Source: a virus
Reading direction: 5' to 3' (one strand)
DNA: 40,613 nt
IMG/VR virus record: IMGVR_UViG_3300034095_000282
Span: 1-40,613 of that record
The position numbers were made by a program, and so were the translations under genes. Of the stretch, positions 33,098 to 40,115 are shown piece after piece. The first letter of the stretch is position 1. Every line of letters begins with the position of its first letter. Below the pieces are notes generated by a model. The model did no database searches. It was not told the DNA's origin and saw only the letters and a program-made list of their open reading frames with translations.

Positions 33098-33898
33098 CTA
33101 TTTGATTATTGGTTTTAAATACCCACCCTCTATTGCTATAACATTCTTGTTATGTTCCCAAGATTTCTTTTGTTTCTCAGTAAGCAATTCTATTTGCTCT
33201 TTAGTTAACTCTCTTGAAAACCAATCAGAAGGAAGAGTACCTTTTTTAAATGTTGCATTAGAAAACTTCTCTATCTTATCAGCTCTTGACACAAACTCTG
33301 GAGTTAGATACTGAGGATTGTTTGTTAGAAATTCATCTTTACTACATGCGACAATGGTCTTTAGTATGTCTTCTTTAGTGTATCCCTCTTTCAATGCATT
33401 TTTAAATTGATTTTTTGTTTTTGAATTTATAACCTTGAAGTTTCTACCTGTGGTTTTATTAAAGAATACCAACAAAGAATCGAAGTCAATCGCATTGGTT
33501 TTATTATTTAAGTCTTTAATTATATTAGTACTTAATTGTGGTTGATTTTCCACGTGTGGGTTATCCACGTTTGGGAAACCTGAATGTGGATGAATCTCTT
33601 TATTTATAGGGGTTTCAAAAAATGTGTATTCAATTCCAGAAATATTTCCTTTATCATCTCTAGATCTAATTTTTGTTAAATAACCATGTTCCTCTAGCTC
33701 GTCTATCGAACTATAAATTGATGTCTTACCCTCTAATAATATTTCTTTAATACCATTAACAGAGAAATCCCATCCTGGAGGAAGGCTCATTATCGTGGCG
33801 AAGAATCCTTTTGACTTGCAACTTATATTCTTGTCTTTGAATATTGTGTTGTTAATTGTAGTGTAGTTGTGGTCTTTAACGACCCTAAATATTTTCAT
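33098..33898 (-). CDS. Replication initiator protein (HTH plus Phg_2220_C)
   Basis: 266 aa from the ATG at 33898; a TTG at 33916 could add 6 residues. The N-terminal 100 residues are a winged-helix domain (KSKGFFATIMSLPPGWDFSV, then YSSIDELEEHGYLTKIRSR) as in phage O-type initiators. The domain at about 140-210 (LLVFFNKTTGRNFKV, then KTKNQFKNALKEGYTKEDIL, then YLTPEFV) is the conserved phage C-terminal domain Phg_2220_C. The linker between them (about 105-130) is encoded by DNA with tandem 15-bp repeats, as in lambda O. It sits 2 bases before the primase-helicase, matching an initiator-helicase loader pair. Confidence 0.75.
   Translation of the reverse strand: MKIFRVVKDHNYTTINNTIFKDKNISCKSKGFFATIMSLPPGWDFSVNGIKEILLEGKTSIYSSIDELEEHGYLTKIRSRDDKGNISGIEYTFFETPINKEIHPHSGFPNVDNPHVENQPQLSTNIIKDLNNKTNAIDFDSLLVFFNKTTGRNFKVINSKTKNQFKNALKEGYTKEDILKTIVACSKDEFLTNNPQYLTPEFVSRADKIEKFSNATFKKGTLPSDWFSRELTKEQIELLTEKQKKSWEHNKNVIAIEGGYLKPIIK
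33500..33593. other. Candidate replication origin inside the initiator gene
   Basis: Two tandem 15-bp repeats, TTTTCCACGTGTGGG (33546-33560) and TTATCCACGTTTGGG (33561-33575), agree at 13 of 15 bases. A third copy in the opposite direction (33579-33593; minus strand TCATCCACATTCAGG) agrees at 11 of 15. Each starts with a DnaA-box-like 9-mer; TTATCCACG and TCATCCACA differ from TTATCCACA by one base. A strongly AT-rich stretch (33500-33538) lies next to them. Iterons plus an AT-rich zone within the initiator gene's linker is the layout of the lambda origin. Confidence 0.5.
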
Positions 33899-33916
33899 AT
33901 CAATTATTTTAAACAA

Positions 33917-34043
33917 AAAATCCCTTAGAAATCAGGCAGTTGTGTGAGAGATGCCTTCAATCCAAGAGATTATTTATTAATTTTCCGATATATAGTTATT
34001 TGTCTCTCACCTCAAATAACATTGCAAATATACAAAAATACTT
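33917..34043 (-). promoter_or_regulatory. Leader of the initiator gene with an 8-bp inverted repeat
   Basis: The non-coding stretch before the initiator carries GTGAGAGA (33944-33951) and its complement TCTCTCAC (34003-34010), 51 bases apart, plus a -7 box at 34025-34032. The repeat could be an operator pair or the base of a large leader hairpin. I see no T-run or riboswitch pattern. Confidence 0.4.
34025..34032 (-). promoter_or_regulatory. -7 promoter box (TATATTTG on the minus strand)
   Basis: Perfect TAnnTTTG in the leader upstream of the initiator gene, giving a leader of about 120 bases. A TTTG further upstream lies about 35 bases away, too far for a -33 box, so the match is partial. 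Confidence 0.4.
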
Positions 34044-34226
34044 TTAAAATAAAAATCTATTTAAACACAAAGCAATAATCAATGCCTTTGCCTGAACACA
34101 TAGTGCAAATAATAACTTATCAAGACTATCTGTTAATGCAATGTTGATTGTGATAAAAAAAGATACTATCAAGAACATAATTGCATATACATAAACAAAG
34201 AATAGTAAGTCTTTAATTAACATCAT
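34044..34226 (-). CDS. Small two-span membrane protein, 60 aa
   Basis: Mostly hydrophobic: FFVYVYAIMFLIVSFFITIN (9-28) and FALCVQAKALIIALCL (about 40-55), with few charges. The second ATG (34223) is an equally good start. It overlaps the DnaA-like gene by 14 bases. Membrane location is clear; the function is not known. Confidence 0.6.
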   Translation of the reverse strand: MMLIKDLLFFVYVYAIMFLIVSFFITINIALTDSLDKLLFALCVQAKALIIALCLNRFLF

Positions 34227-34617
34227 TTGACTGAATGTTTGCGTGGTATTTAGAAAACCAATTGATTAAGTCTGACTCTATGTTCAATATCCCTTTCTTA
34301 GATTTAAGAATAGACCTTAGTTCAACTGTTCTAATTGAGAAGTCATCATCATCAAGTGACTTAACTATCTCTTCGTATTGAGTCCTATATGGCTCATATA
34401 ATTCTATTAGGTTGTTTGTATTGTTTAGTGAGAATAGAACTGTTGTCCTTTCCATTTTAGATAGATCAGATACTTGTTGTTGAGTAAGTCCGCTATCGTA
34501 CATAATCTTATTGAAGAATCCTCTTGCTTCTATAAAGTTTCTCTCTCTTGATTTTGAAAATATATCATCTATTCCAAAATAAGATTCTATTGTTTTCTTC
34601 ACGTGTTTCCAATTCAT
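34213..34617 (-). CDS. DnaA domain IV-like HTH protein
   Basis: 134 aa. Residues 31-66 (ARGFFNKIMYDSGLTQQQVS, then DLSKMERTTVLFSL) follow the pattern of the DnaA DNA-binding domain: a first helix, a helix with S/T-QQQVS where DnaA has the HTH, and RTTVLFSL in place of the RDHSTVIHA signature. No ATPase domain is present, so it would be a stand-alone DnaA-box reader. It lies two genes upstream of the initiator gene that carries DnaA-box-like repeats. The resemblance is by eye and needs a profile comparison; another MerR/sigma-like HTH is the alternative. Confidence 0.5.
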   Translation of the reverse strand: MNWKHVKKTIESYFGIDDIFSKSRERNFIEARGFFNKIMYDSGLTQQQVSDLSKMERTTVLFSLNNTNNLIELYEPYRTQYEEIVKSLDDDDFSIRTVELRSILKSKKGILNIESDLINWFSKYHANIQSNDVN

Positions 34618-34632
34618 TTTTATATAATTAAA

Positions 34633-35463
34633 TTAAACGTATATTAAATTAGTTTTATTTGATCTATTTCCATTAAGGTAATGTCTTAATGTATTTTCAT
34701 TAATTTCAATACTTTTAGATGCTTCGTTACATCCAACGTAAAAAACACCTGTTTGTGTGTTTAGTATTATTCTGCAATTTTTACCTTTTTTAGCTTTACT
34801 TAATTTGTTTTTAGTTTCTTCTGATGTAACTCTTCCCTTTCCAGTTTCGCTAATTTTCTTTTTAGTTTCCTCAGAGTGCTTCATACCTTTTCTAGATTCA
34901 CTCATTTTCTTTTTAGACTCTTCACTAATTTTCTTTCCTTTTTGACGTTCACTAATTTTTAGTATAGTTTCTTCAGAGTGTTTCCTTCCTTTTTGAGATT
35001 GACTCATCTTTTTTTTGGTTTCTTCCGTAGGTTTTCTTCCTAACCTATTGTTCATTTCTTCTTCTGAAATTTTCCTTCCCTTTTTAGTTTCACTTATTTT
35101 CTTTTTAGTTTCTTCAGAATGAATATATCCTTTTTTACCTTTACTGATGTTATTTTTAGTTTCTTCGGAGTATTTTCCACTTCTATCATTTGTGTTTGTT
35201 AGCTTGCAATTTAAACCGTTTTTGTTAATCACGCTAAATGTATCTTGATAGTATCGTTCTTTTTCATTTAGTTCTTCTAAGCTACACTCGCAAAGTATTT
35301 CAAATTTATGTTTATCGACTCCGTACTTTAAAAATGAGTTGTATAATCTGTATTGTTTTTTACAATTCAATAACTTATAAGTGTTAAACCTTTTTTCAAT
35401 GTCAACACTTTGACCTATATAAATCTTTCCAGAAGGACTAGTTATTTTGTATATACCTATCAT
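34633..35463 (-). CDS. GIY-YIG homing endonuclease with NUMOD repeats
   Basis: 276 aa. Residues 1-85 form a GIY-YIG nuclease domain: [17 protein letters not shown] (3-19), the Arg in KRFNTYK (24-30), the basic/aromatic [16 protein letters not shown] segment and Glu68 in LNEKERYYQ. Residues 99-229 are eight NUMOD3-type repeats, and 231-276 resemble a NUMOD1 HTH ([20 protein letters not shown]). Such free-standing enzymes cleave intron- or gene-lacking alleles and spread themselves. No intron surrounds it: it lies between an intact-looking 97-aa gene and the DnaA-like gene. Its target may be a neighbouring replication gene of related phages. Confidence 0.9.
   Translation of the reverse strand: MIGIYKITSPSGKIYIGQSVDIEKRFNTYKLLNCKKQYRLYNSFLKYGVDKHKFEILCECSLEELNEKERYYQDTFSVINKNGLNCKLTNTNDRSGKYSEETKNNISKGKKGYIHSEETKKKISETKKGRKISEEEMNNRLGRKPTEETKKKMSQSQKGRKHSEETILKISERQKGKKISEESKKKMSESRKGMKHSEETKKKISETGKGRVTSEETKNKLSKAKKGKNCRIILNTQTGVFYVGCNEASKSIEINENTLRHYLNGNRSNKTNLIYV
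34777..35169 (-). repeat. Tandem NUMOD3 coding repeats
   Basis: Eight units inside the homing endonuclease gene, seven of 17 residues (51 bases) and one shortened to 13 residues ([13 protein letters not shown]). Each follows the pattern [17 protein letters not shown], so the DNA has a visible 51-base period of A-rich sequence. Confidence 0.8.
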
Positions 35464-35466
35464 AAC

Positions 35467-35760
35467 TTAACTTTTCTTAAATGCTTCTTTAATTAATTTA
35501 TAATTTCTAAGTAATTCCTTCCATACATCTTCTTCGCTGAATACAACTCTATTTCTAGGTGTATCTTTCTTTGTGGTATCTATTCTTGCATAGTTACAAT
35601 CAAAGTTCTTTAAATTTGTTCGTGCTAAATAATAAGCATCTCTATAATTGTCTACTCTCTCTGGAGAAAAACCAACCATTACATTTTCAATTACAAACAT
35701 AATGGTTTCAATATCTTCTTCATTAGGAGAGAATAAGACTTTTGGTTTTCTTTTTGCCAT
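35467..35760 (-). CDS. Hypothetical protein, 97 aa
   Basis: Unrecognised. Basic start (MAKRKPKVLFS), a helical region with NEEDIETIMFVIENV and YRDAYYLARTNLKNF, a basic middle and an amphipathic C-terminal helix (KELLRNYKLIKEAFKKS). It shares one base with the exonuclease gene and lies 3 bases before the homing endonuclease, so it is probably part of the replication operon. It may be a nucleic-acid-binding accessory, from charge alone. Confidence 0.65.
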   Translation of the reverse strand: MAKRKPKVLFSPNEEDIETIMFVIENVMVGFSPERVDNYRDAYYLARTNLKNFDCNYARIDTTKKDTPRNRVVFSEEDVWKELLRNYKLIKEAFKKS

Positions 35761-36470
35761 TACTCAGAGAATATAGCTTCATCAAACTTTCTACATGGCT
35801 TTACACTATCCTTTAATTTTAAGAGCACATAAGCCTTGAAAAACATTTCCCTAGACTTTCTGCCATAATGTATGTAATAGTGTCTGTAAACCGTTTTAAA
35901 TAGGTTCGTAGAGTCATTTAGAATCTTACCTGCTTTAACCTTTCCAATGTTAGGTATAGCCTTGACATTATCTGCTCCATCCCCCATTGCCATCTGAAGC
36001 CAGAAGTTGAAATCAGCTTCCTCTTTAGATATAGTTTTCTTTTCTCCAAATCTATTGTAATATAAATCATAATAAGTTATTGGGAATGTTTGATAATCTT
36101 TGTCGTTTGCAGCTACTATAACTTCAGTTAGTGGGTAGTTTTCATTAAGGTATTTAACTGTGCTTATTATAGTATCATCGGTCTCTACTCCAATGCTTAA
36201 CAGTGGATTGTAAACCTCAATCATATAATCTTTAATCTCTTTAAAGTTGAATGGAAGTTCTTTGTTAACCCTGTTCGCTTTGTAGTCAGTGAACAATGCT
36301 TTTCTAAAAGTATAGTTACCAGGTGTCTCAAGAAAAACTCTGTAGTGAGTAGCTCCAGTCTCGTGTATTATCTGAGACATTATCTCATCAATCCTATCTT
36401 TATATTCGTTAAGGTCTTCTATATTCTTGTAGACCAAACTATCTGCATCTATTAATACAACTCTTTCCAT
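35760..36470 (-). CDS. 5'-3' exonuclease (FEN/T5 D15-like)
   Basis: 236 aa, compact compared with about 290 for T5/T7-type phage enzymes. The acidic residues and order match flap exonucleases: LIDADSL (Asp8, Asp10), YKANR (63-67) of the helical arch, VETDDTI (Asp98/Asp99), AANDKDY (Asp123/Asp125) and the helix-hairpin-helix region GDGADNVKAIPNIGKVKAGK (163-182). Such enzymes remove RNA primers and process flaps or recombination ends. It stands upstream of the homing endonuclease and downstream of the ERF gene, so it belongs to the recombination-replication cluster. Confidence 0.9.
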   Translation of the reverse strand: MERVVLIDADSLVYKNIEDLNEYKDRIDEIMSQIIHETGATHYRVFLETPGNYTFRKALFTDYKANRVNKELPFNFKEIKDYMIEVYNPLLSIGVETDDTIISTVKYLNENYPLTEVIVAANDKDYQTFPITYYDLYYNRFGEKKTISKEEADFNFWLQMAMGDGADNVKAIPNIGKVKAGKILNDSTNLFKTVYRHYYIHYGRKSREMFFKAYVLLKLKDSVKPCRKFDEAIFSE

Positions 36471-36475
36471 AATGA

Positions 36476-36748
36476 TTAAACTATGTTATTCTTAATGTTT
36501 TCAATTTGGTGCTCTATTATCTTATCTAATAGTCTCATACTTATCAAAGCCTTCTTGATTTTTATGTACTGAAATTCATTTTCTAAATCATTACCTTCTC
36601 TTGATGATTTGATCTTGTCTTGTTCTCTCAATTCAAGTTTAGAGATTGTTTGGTAGTTGTTGTATTTATAATCTTTTAATTCTTTCAATGTATTGCAGTT
36701 CTCAATATCTAATGAACTAAATCCGAAGTCTTTGTTATATACTATCAT
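36476..36748 (-). CDS. Hypothetical coiled-coil protein, 90 aa
   Basis: Unrecognised. After a short start (IVYNKDFGFSSLDIENCNTL) the protein is one long charged helix region with Leu/Ile at heptad-like spacing (KLELREQDKIKSSREG; KALISMRLLDKIIEH). It lies 5 bases before the exonuclease gene and after a weak terminator that follows the ERF gene. No function can be given. Confidence 0.6.
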   Translation of the reverse strand: MIVYNKDFGFSSLDIENCNTLKELKDYKYNNYQTISKLELREQDKIKSSREGNDLENEFQYIKIKKALISMRLLDKIIEHQIENIKNNIV

Positions 36749-36760
36749 AAGTTTTAATTT

Positions 36761-36791
36761 TTAAAAGGGTTGATTGTGATAAACCAACCCT
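36761..36791 (-). terminator. Hairpin after the ERF gene (weak terminator)
   Basis: AGGGTTG (36785-36791 read on minus) pairs with CAACCCT (36766-36772) around a 12-base loop, followed on the minus strand by TTTAAAAATT. The T-run is short, so read-through into the 90-aa gene is likely. Confidence 0.5.
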
Positions 36792-36802
36792 ATAATATTT
36801 AA

Positions 36803-37423
36803 TTATTTAATTTCGATTAACGCCATTTCTTCTTGAGTTAATCCTAATTCTTTTGCTTGAGAAGCTGTGATTACATAGCTTGTTTTAAGTTGATTGATTG
36901 TAGCTTCTCTGTTCATCCTTAAAGCTAATGTCACTTTATTTACATCAGAGATTGTAGTCTTAGGTGGCTTTACTACTGGAGCAGATGGTTTCTCTAATTC
37001 TTTACCATGCGTGTTAGTAGCATCAGCGTCTTTAGTATCATCAATTAAGAACATACCATTCAACGCATACTTTCTAGCGTATGATGATGTAGCACCAGTT
37101 AATTGTGCTGAGTCCATTCCTTTCTTATTCTCTTCTTCTCTTGCGAATGCAGTAGTTATCTCCTCGCAAGTGTCATTATAAATTCTAACGGTTGCCTTAA
37201 CATAGATCCTGCCACCTACTTCTACGATGTCATCAGATATAGACATACATAATTTATTTTGATTCAATAAAGGTTTAACAGATTCAAGAATGTCTTCTTG
37301 GTTTCTATACTTATACTTACCGAAAGCATTGTATTGAGACTTAGGAGATTTTAATTCGAATTGAATGTTAGATAGTTTTTCTTGGAATGTTAATTCTTGA
37401 GAAGTTTCTTTTTTAATTGCCAT
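36803..37423 (-). CDS. ERF-family single-strand annealing protein
   Basis: 206 aa, typical for ERF recombinases of P22 type. The first part has the family pattern KLSNIQFELKSPKSQYNAFG, then YKYRNQEDILESVKPLL, and later MSISDDI and the very characteristic QLTGATSSYARKYALNGMF (about 107-125) followed by DDTKDAD. The C-terminal 70 residues are a linker and a short helix domain (VITASQAKELGLTQEE). ERF proteins pair complementary single strands in recombination and genome circularisation. The next genes include a 5'-3' exonuclease, the usual partner for end resection. Confidence 0.9.
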   Translation of the reverse strand: MAIKKETSQELTFQEKLSNIQFELKSPKSQYNAFGKYKYRNQEDILESVKPLLNQNKLCMSISDDIVEVGGRIYVKATVRIYNDTCEEITTAFAREEENKKGMDSAQLTGATSSYARKYALNGMFLIDDTKDADATNTHGKELEKPSAPVVKPPKTTISDVNKVTLALRMNREATINQLKTSYVITASQAKELGLTQEEMALIEIK

Positions 37424-37445
37424 AATATTTAAGTTTTAATTGTTT

Positions 37446-37480
37446 AAAAAAAATACCTCCAACACTATGAAGGAGGTATT
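37446..37480 (-). terminator. Intrinsic terminator between SSB-like and ERF genes
   Basis: AATACCTCC and GGAGGTATT form a perfect 9-bp stem around an 11-base loop; on the minus strand a T-run of eight follows. The SSB-like transcript can thus end before the ERF gene, or be attenuated so that it exceeds the downstream genes in amount. Confidence 0.8.
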
Positions 37481-37518
37481 AAGTCAAATGTTTTTATAAG
37501 TAATTGTAAATCAGAGTA

Positions 37519-37818
37519 TCAGAACGGCAAATCATCATTAGGTGCTGAAGCAGTAGTAAGTGAACCTCTCTTTTCTGCTACTGAGATACCATCTCCTACC
37601 CAAATAACTTTACCGCCACCAATGAATGATTTCTTTTCTTTGTTATCTCTTTGCTCTTTAGTCTGTGACTCTGTTGCTGAGATGTTGTCTCCGTACTCAC
37701 TGGTCTTATCATTGATTGATAATGTGAACTCGTAATACTTTGAACCGTTTTTACCTTCAAAGATCTTAGACTTGTCAATTTTACTCAAGTCGATTTTTAC
37801 TGTTGCAATTGCTGCCAT
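37519..37818 (-). CDS. Single-stranded DNA-binding protein-like
   Basis: 99 aa. The core (ATVKIDLSKIDKSKIFEGKN, then GSKYYEFTLSINDK) looks like strands of a small OB fold, and FIGGGKVIWVGDG could be a later strand. The protein ends ...SAPNDDLPF, which is the acidic SSB C-terminal tip (DDLPF/DDIPF in Bacteroidetes), the docking site for many replication proteins. The gene lies directly upstream of the ERF gene and is followed by a strong terminator, as suits an abundant protein. The OB fold is inferred; the tip is plain to see. Confidence 0.75.
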   Translation of the reverse strand: MAAIATVKIDLSKIDKSKIFEGKNGSKYYEFTLSINDKTSEYGDNISATESQTKEQRDNKEKKSFIGGGKVIWVGDGISVAEKRGSLTTASAPNDDLPF

Positions 37819-37907
37819 AATATATATATTTAAATGCGTACCTTTTTGTAGTCTTGTCCGCTATTGACTGTGTAAATTTAATTAATTATTGTTTAAATAC
37901 CAAGTGT

Positions 37908-38189
37908 TTATAGCAATCTTTTTTCTGCTATTTCGTATTTTACAGGACGTTGAATTATTTTTAGAAGAATAAATAAGTATTCAACTTCACTATAATCAAT
38001 CCTTCCTTTTTCACTGAACTTAGTTAGTACATTTAAACCATTTCCATCATCTTCTAATTGAAATGCAATTGTTCCTTTTGTATGTTCAGTCCAATATTCT
38101 GAATTAGAAAAATATAGCGTATGTTTATTATGATCTACTAATTCGTAGTCAAAATTATATTCATCGTCTATAAAGATTTGGTGTCTCAT
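37908..38189 (-). CDS. Hypothetical protein, 93 aa
   Basis: Unrecognised small protein, beta-rich in the first two thirds (QIFIDDEYNFDYELVDHNKH; TLYFSNSEYW; GTIAFQLEDDGNGLNVLTKF) and helical at the end. It is the last of the run of small unknown genes before the SSB-like gene. The 89 bases between them hold no gene I can see. Confidence 0.6.
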   Translation of the reverse strand: MRHQIFIDDEYNFDYELVDHNKHTLYFSNSEYWTEHTKGTIAFQLEDDGNGLNVLTKFSEKGRIDYSEVEYLFILLKIIQRPVKYEIAEKRLL

Positions 38190-38198
38190 AATTTATAA

Positions 38199-38429
38199 TT
38201 AAAATGTTAATACTACTCTATACTTACATCCTTCAAACTCAAAACGACCTATTAAATTGCTATTGTCGTATTCAAAACTAGTGCAATGTCCATTGAGTTC
38301 ATGTAATGAATCTGATGTTCCTTTTCCTTGTAATGAAGTTTCTGAATTGGTAAAGAAACTTATTGAATAAAATAAGTTAAGGTTTATTTCTTTTGATAAT
38401 TTTTGTAAATTCTCTACTTTGTTTTCCAT
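38199..38429 (-). CDS. Hypothetical protein, 76 aa
   Basis: Unrecognised. An N-terminal helix (ENKVENLQKLSKEINLNLFY) and a beta-rich end (IGRFEFEGCKYRVVLTF) suggest a small alpha/beta fold. Its start follows the leader CTAATCTTTAATTAAA, which is shared with the 116-aa gene upstream. Confidence 0.55.
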   Translation of the reverse strand: MENKVENLQKLSKEINLNLFYSISFFTNSETSLQGKGTSDSLHELNGHCTSFEYDNSNLIGRFEFEGCKYRVVLTF

Positions 38430-38441
38430 TTTAATTAAAGA

Positions 38442-38792
38442 TTAGTTTGTTGTGATTACTTGTTGTTTATATTCCATATTATTCAGTTCGTCTTGGTACT
38501 GTTCAAATAGACTTAAAATTCTTCTCTTTTCAAAATTATCTATTTCTCTATTTCTTTCAGCACCTTTCCAAAAATCATAAGATTCCGAATCTGTATTCTC
38601 ATAAGTAAAGTAAAGTTTTTCTTCATTAATCTCTACAGATAGGTAATAGCTGTACAAACCAAAACCTTTCCACTTCATTCCGAAATCAAATAACCAAACT
38701 TCTGACACATTGTCTGGAAGAAGTTTTCTTAGATTTGTTTTAAAGTTATCTGTTAATTTAAAACCTAGACTAGATATGATATTTGCTTTCAT
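38442..38792 (-). CDS. Hypothetical protein, 116 aa
   Basis: Unrecognised. Alternating helix (TDNFKTNLRKLLPDNV) and aromatic beta strands (EVWLFDFGMKWKGFGLYSYY; KLYFTYENTDSESYDFW), then a charged helix (IDNFEKRRILSLFEQYQDEL). It may be one folded alpha/beta domain. The leader in front of it is a near copy of that of the next gene. Confidence 0.6.
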   Translation of the reverse strand: MKANIISSLGFKLTDNFKTNLRKLLPDNVSEVWLFDFGMKWKGFGLYSYYLSVEINEEKLYFTYENTDSESYDFWKGAERNREIDNFEKRRILSLFEQYQDELNNMEYKQQVITTN

Positions 38793-38797
38793 ATTGT

Positions 38798-39040
38798 TTA
38801 ATTAAAGATTAGTTTCTTAGACAATTGTTTGTTGTTTACTACGAATGATAATGTTTTGTCTGTCTCTTCGTCAGAGTTTAAAACATCCATAAGTACGTCT
38901 ATTTTATCGTGTGATAATTGCTTATCTCCGACAAAGTATCTCACTCTAAGTAGTGATGATTCAAACTCTACTGCTTCTACTGGGTTTAACCTTTCATTGT
39001 TTTGGTTTACCCATCTGCCATTTACGATTTTAAAACTCAT
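38798..39040 (-). CDS. Hypothetical protein, 80 aa
   Basis: Unrecognised. Starts MSFKIVNGRWVNQNNERLNP, then strands (LLRVRYFVGDKQL) and a short helix, ending KKLIFN. It carries the AAGAATTATG-type start leader seen at the two genes upstream. No domain is visible. Confidence 0.55.
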   Translation of the reverse strand: MSFKIVNGRWVNQNNERLNPVEAVEFESSLLRVRYFVGDKQLSHDKIDVLMDVLNSDEETDKTLSFVVNNKQLSKKLIFN

Positions 39041-39045
39041 AATTC

Positions 39046-39432
39046 TTATTTCTGTTTGTTATACCATTTAATAAATTCAACTACTGCTTTATATGTTGCT
39101 TGGATTTTAGTGTTCTTATCAATCTCTACTATTGTATCTGAATTATTATTATCTATAATTTCTACAAAGGTTTGTACCATTTCAAAATTATATTTAGAAC
39201 ATCTATTTTCATCTTCCATATTCTCAATCTTTTCAACAACTACCATTAACCAATTCCAATCAGTATCAAAAAGCATTTCTTGTGGTAAAAAATAGTGTTT
39301 TTCATTCTCTCCATCTTCAATAGTTGGTATTACTCCGTACATATCATATTCCATATCATCTGTATTAACGTATGGTTTATAAGTTTGTACTGCTCCGATA
39401 AAGTCTGCTATTAATTTGTTTTCTATGTCCAT
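39046..39432 (-). CDS. Hypothetical protein, 128 aa
   Basis: I recall related conserved hypotheticals in Bacteroidetes phages. Acidic N-terminal part (AVQTYKPYVNTDDMEYDMYG), a central segment with FDTDWNWLMVVVEKIENMED (about 55-74) and a final TKIQATYKAVVEFIKWYNKQ. The repeated Trp/Val helix pattern suggests a small helical domain. No known role. Confidence 0.65.
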   Translation of the reverse strand: MDIENKLIADFIGAVQTYKPYVNTDDMEYDMYGVIPTIEDGENEKHYFLPQEMLFDTDWNWLMVVVEKIENMEDENRCSKYNFEMVQTFVEIIDNNNSDTIVEIDKNTKIQATYKAVVEFIKWYNKQK

Positions 39433-39442
39433 AATTCTTAAT

Positions 39443-39667
39443 TTATTTTTCTAATTTTTCTGTTAAACCATAATTTTCTGCGTACATATCTATCCAAGAA
39501 AAGATCTCGCTTACTAGGTAATCACTGCTTAATGCCGCATCTAATACAGATTGAGCTTCTTCTGTTGTACAATCATAAGTCTGTAACACATCGTCTACAT
39601 GCCAAATATTGTCAACGCAGTACCCATTATCTCTTAATACTTTTTTTGCTTGTTCTATTGCTGTCAT
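39443..39667 (-). CDS. Hypothetical protein, 74 aa
   Basis: Begins MTAIEQAKKVLRDNGYCVDN, then IWHVDDVLQTYDCTTEEAQS, a pattern that I know from small conserved proteins of Bacteroidetes phages. Two helical units, the second with SEIFSWIDMYAENYG. Function unknown. The leader AAATTAAGAATT precedes the ATG. Confidence 0.65.
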   Translation of the reverse strand: MTAIEQAKKVLRDNGYCVDNIWHVDDVLQTYDCTTEEAQSVLDAALSSDYLVSEIFSWIDMYAENYGLTEKLEK

Positions 39668-39706
39668 AATTCTTAATTTATTATTTAATATTTAATTCTT
39701 ATACTA

Positions 39707-39946
39707 TTAATCAAACTCACTATTCTCGATACAGCCCTCATACCAATAATCTGGACAATCGGATAAGTCCATCCTGCGTTTGCAATTAAAACACAAGGTG
39801 GTGTTATCATCATTGAACATAGGCTTCATCTCGTGTAGCAATATTGTTCCGCAATGTCCACATGTTACCATGTTTATGTTTGCTTTTGCTCTAATGACAT
39901 CCATCAAGTCCAATTGTTCTTGAGCCAATTCTCTTGTTGTTTTCAT
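39707..39946 (-). CDS. Zinc-ribbon protein, 79 aa
   Basis: Two CxxC pairs (CGHC at 30-33 and CFNC at 53-56) form a probable zinc ribbon; after it follow CPDYWYEGC residues. The N-terminal helix (TRELAQEQLDLMDVIRAKAN) could be a small dimerising element. Similar small zinc-ribbon genes are common among phage early genes. Binding partner unknown. Confidence 0.65.
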   Translation of the reverse strand: MKTTRELAQEQLDLMDVIRAKANINMVTCGHCGTILLHEMKPMFNDDNTTLCFNCKRRMDLSDCPDYWYEGCIENSEFD

Positions 39947-39960
39947 AATGTTGATTGTGA

Positions 39961-40113
39961 TTAAATTAAATTTTTATGTTTCATATACATCTCTACTAAT
40001 TGTTCATTAGTTAACTCTAAGTTGTGCCAAGACCAACCATCATTCTCTTGGTATAGTCTAGGCGTTTCGCTTATCCATTGTAAAAACGCTAGTAATTCTT
40101 GTTTGGTTTCCAT
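39961..40113 (-). CDS. Hypothetical protein, 50 aa
   Basis: A short ORF reading METKQELLAFLQWISETPRL, then YQENDGWSWHNLELTNEQLV, and a basic end. Acidic/aromatic with two helices; no homologue comes to mind. It begins 2 bases before the 72-aa gene ends and follows the run's usual spacing, so it is probably real. Confidence 0.55.
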   Translation of the reverse strand: METKQELLAFLQWISETPRLYQENDGWSWHNLELTNEQLVEMYMKHKNLI

Positions 40114-40115
40114 AA

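Noticed and set aside
34777-35169. CRISPR array from the 51-base periodicity
   Set aside because: The period comes from protein-coding NUMOD3 repeats without unique spacers, in an intact frame.
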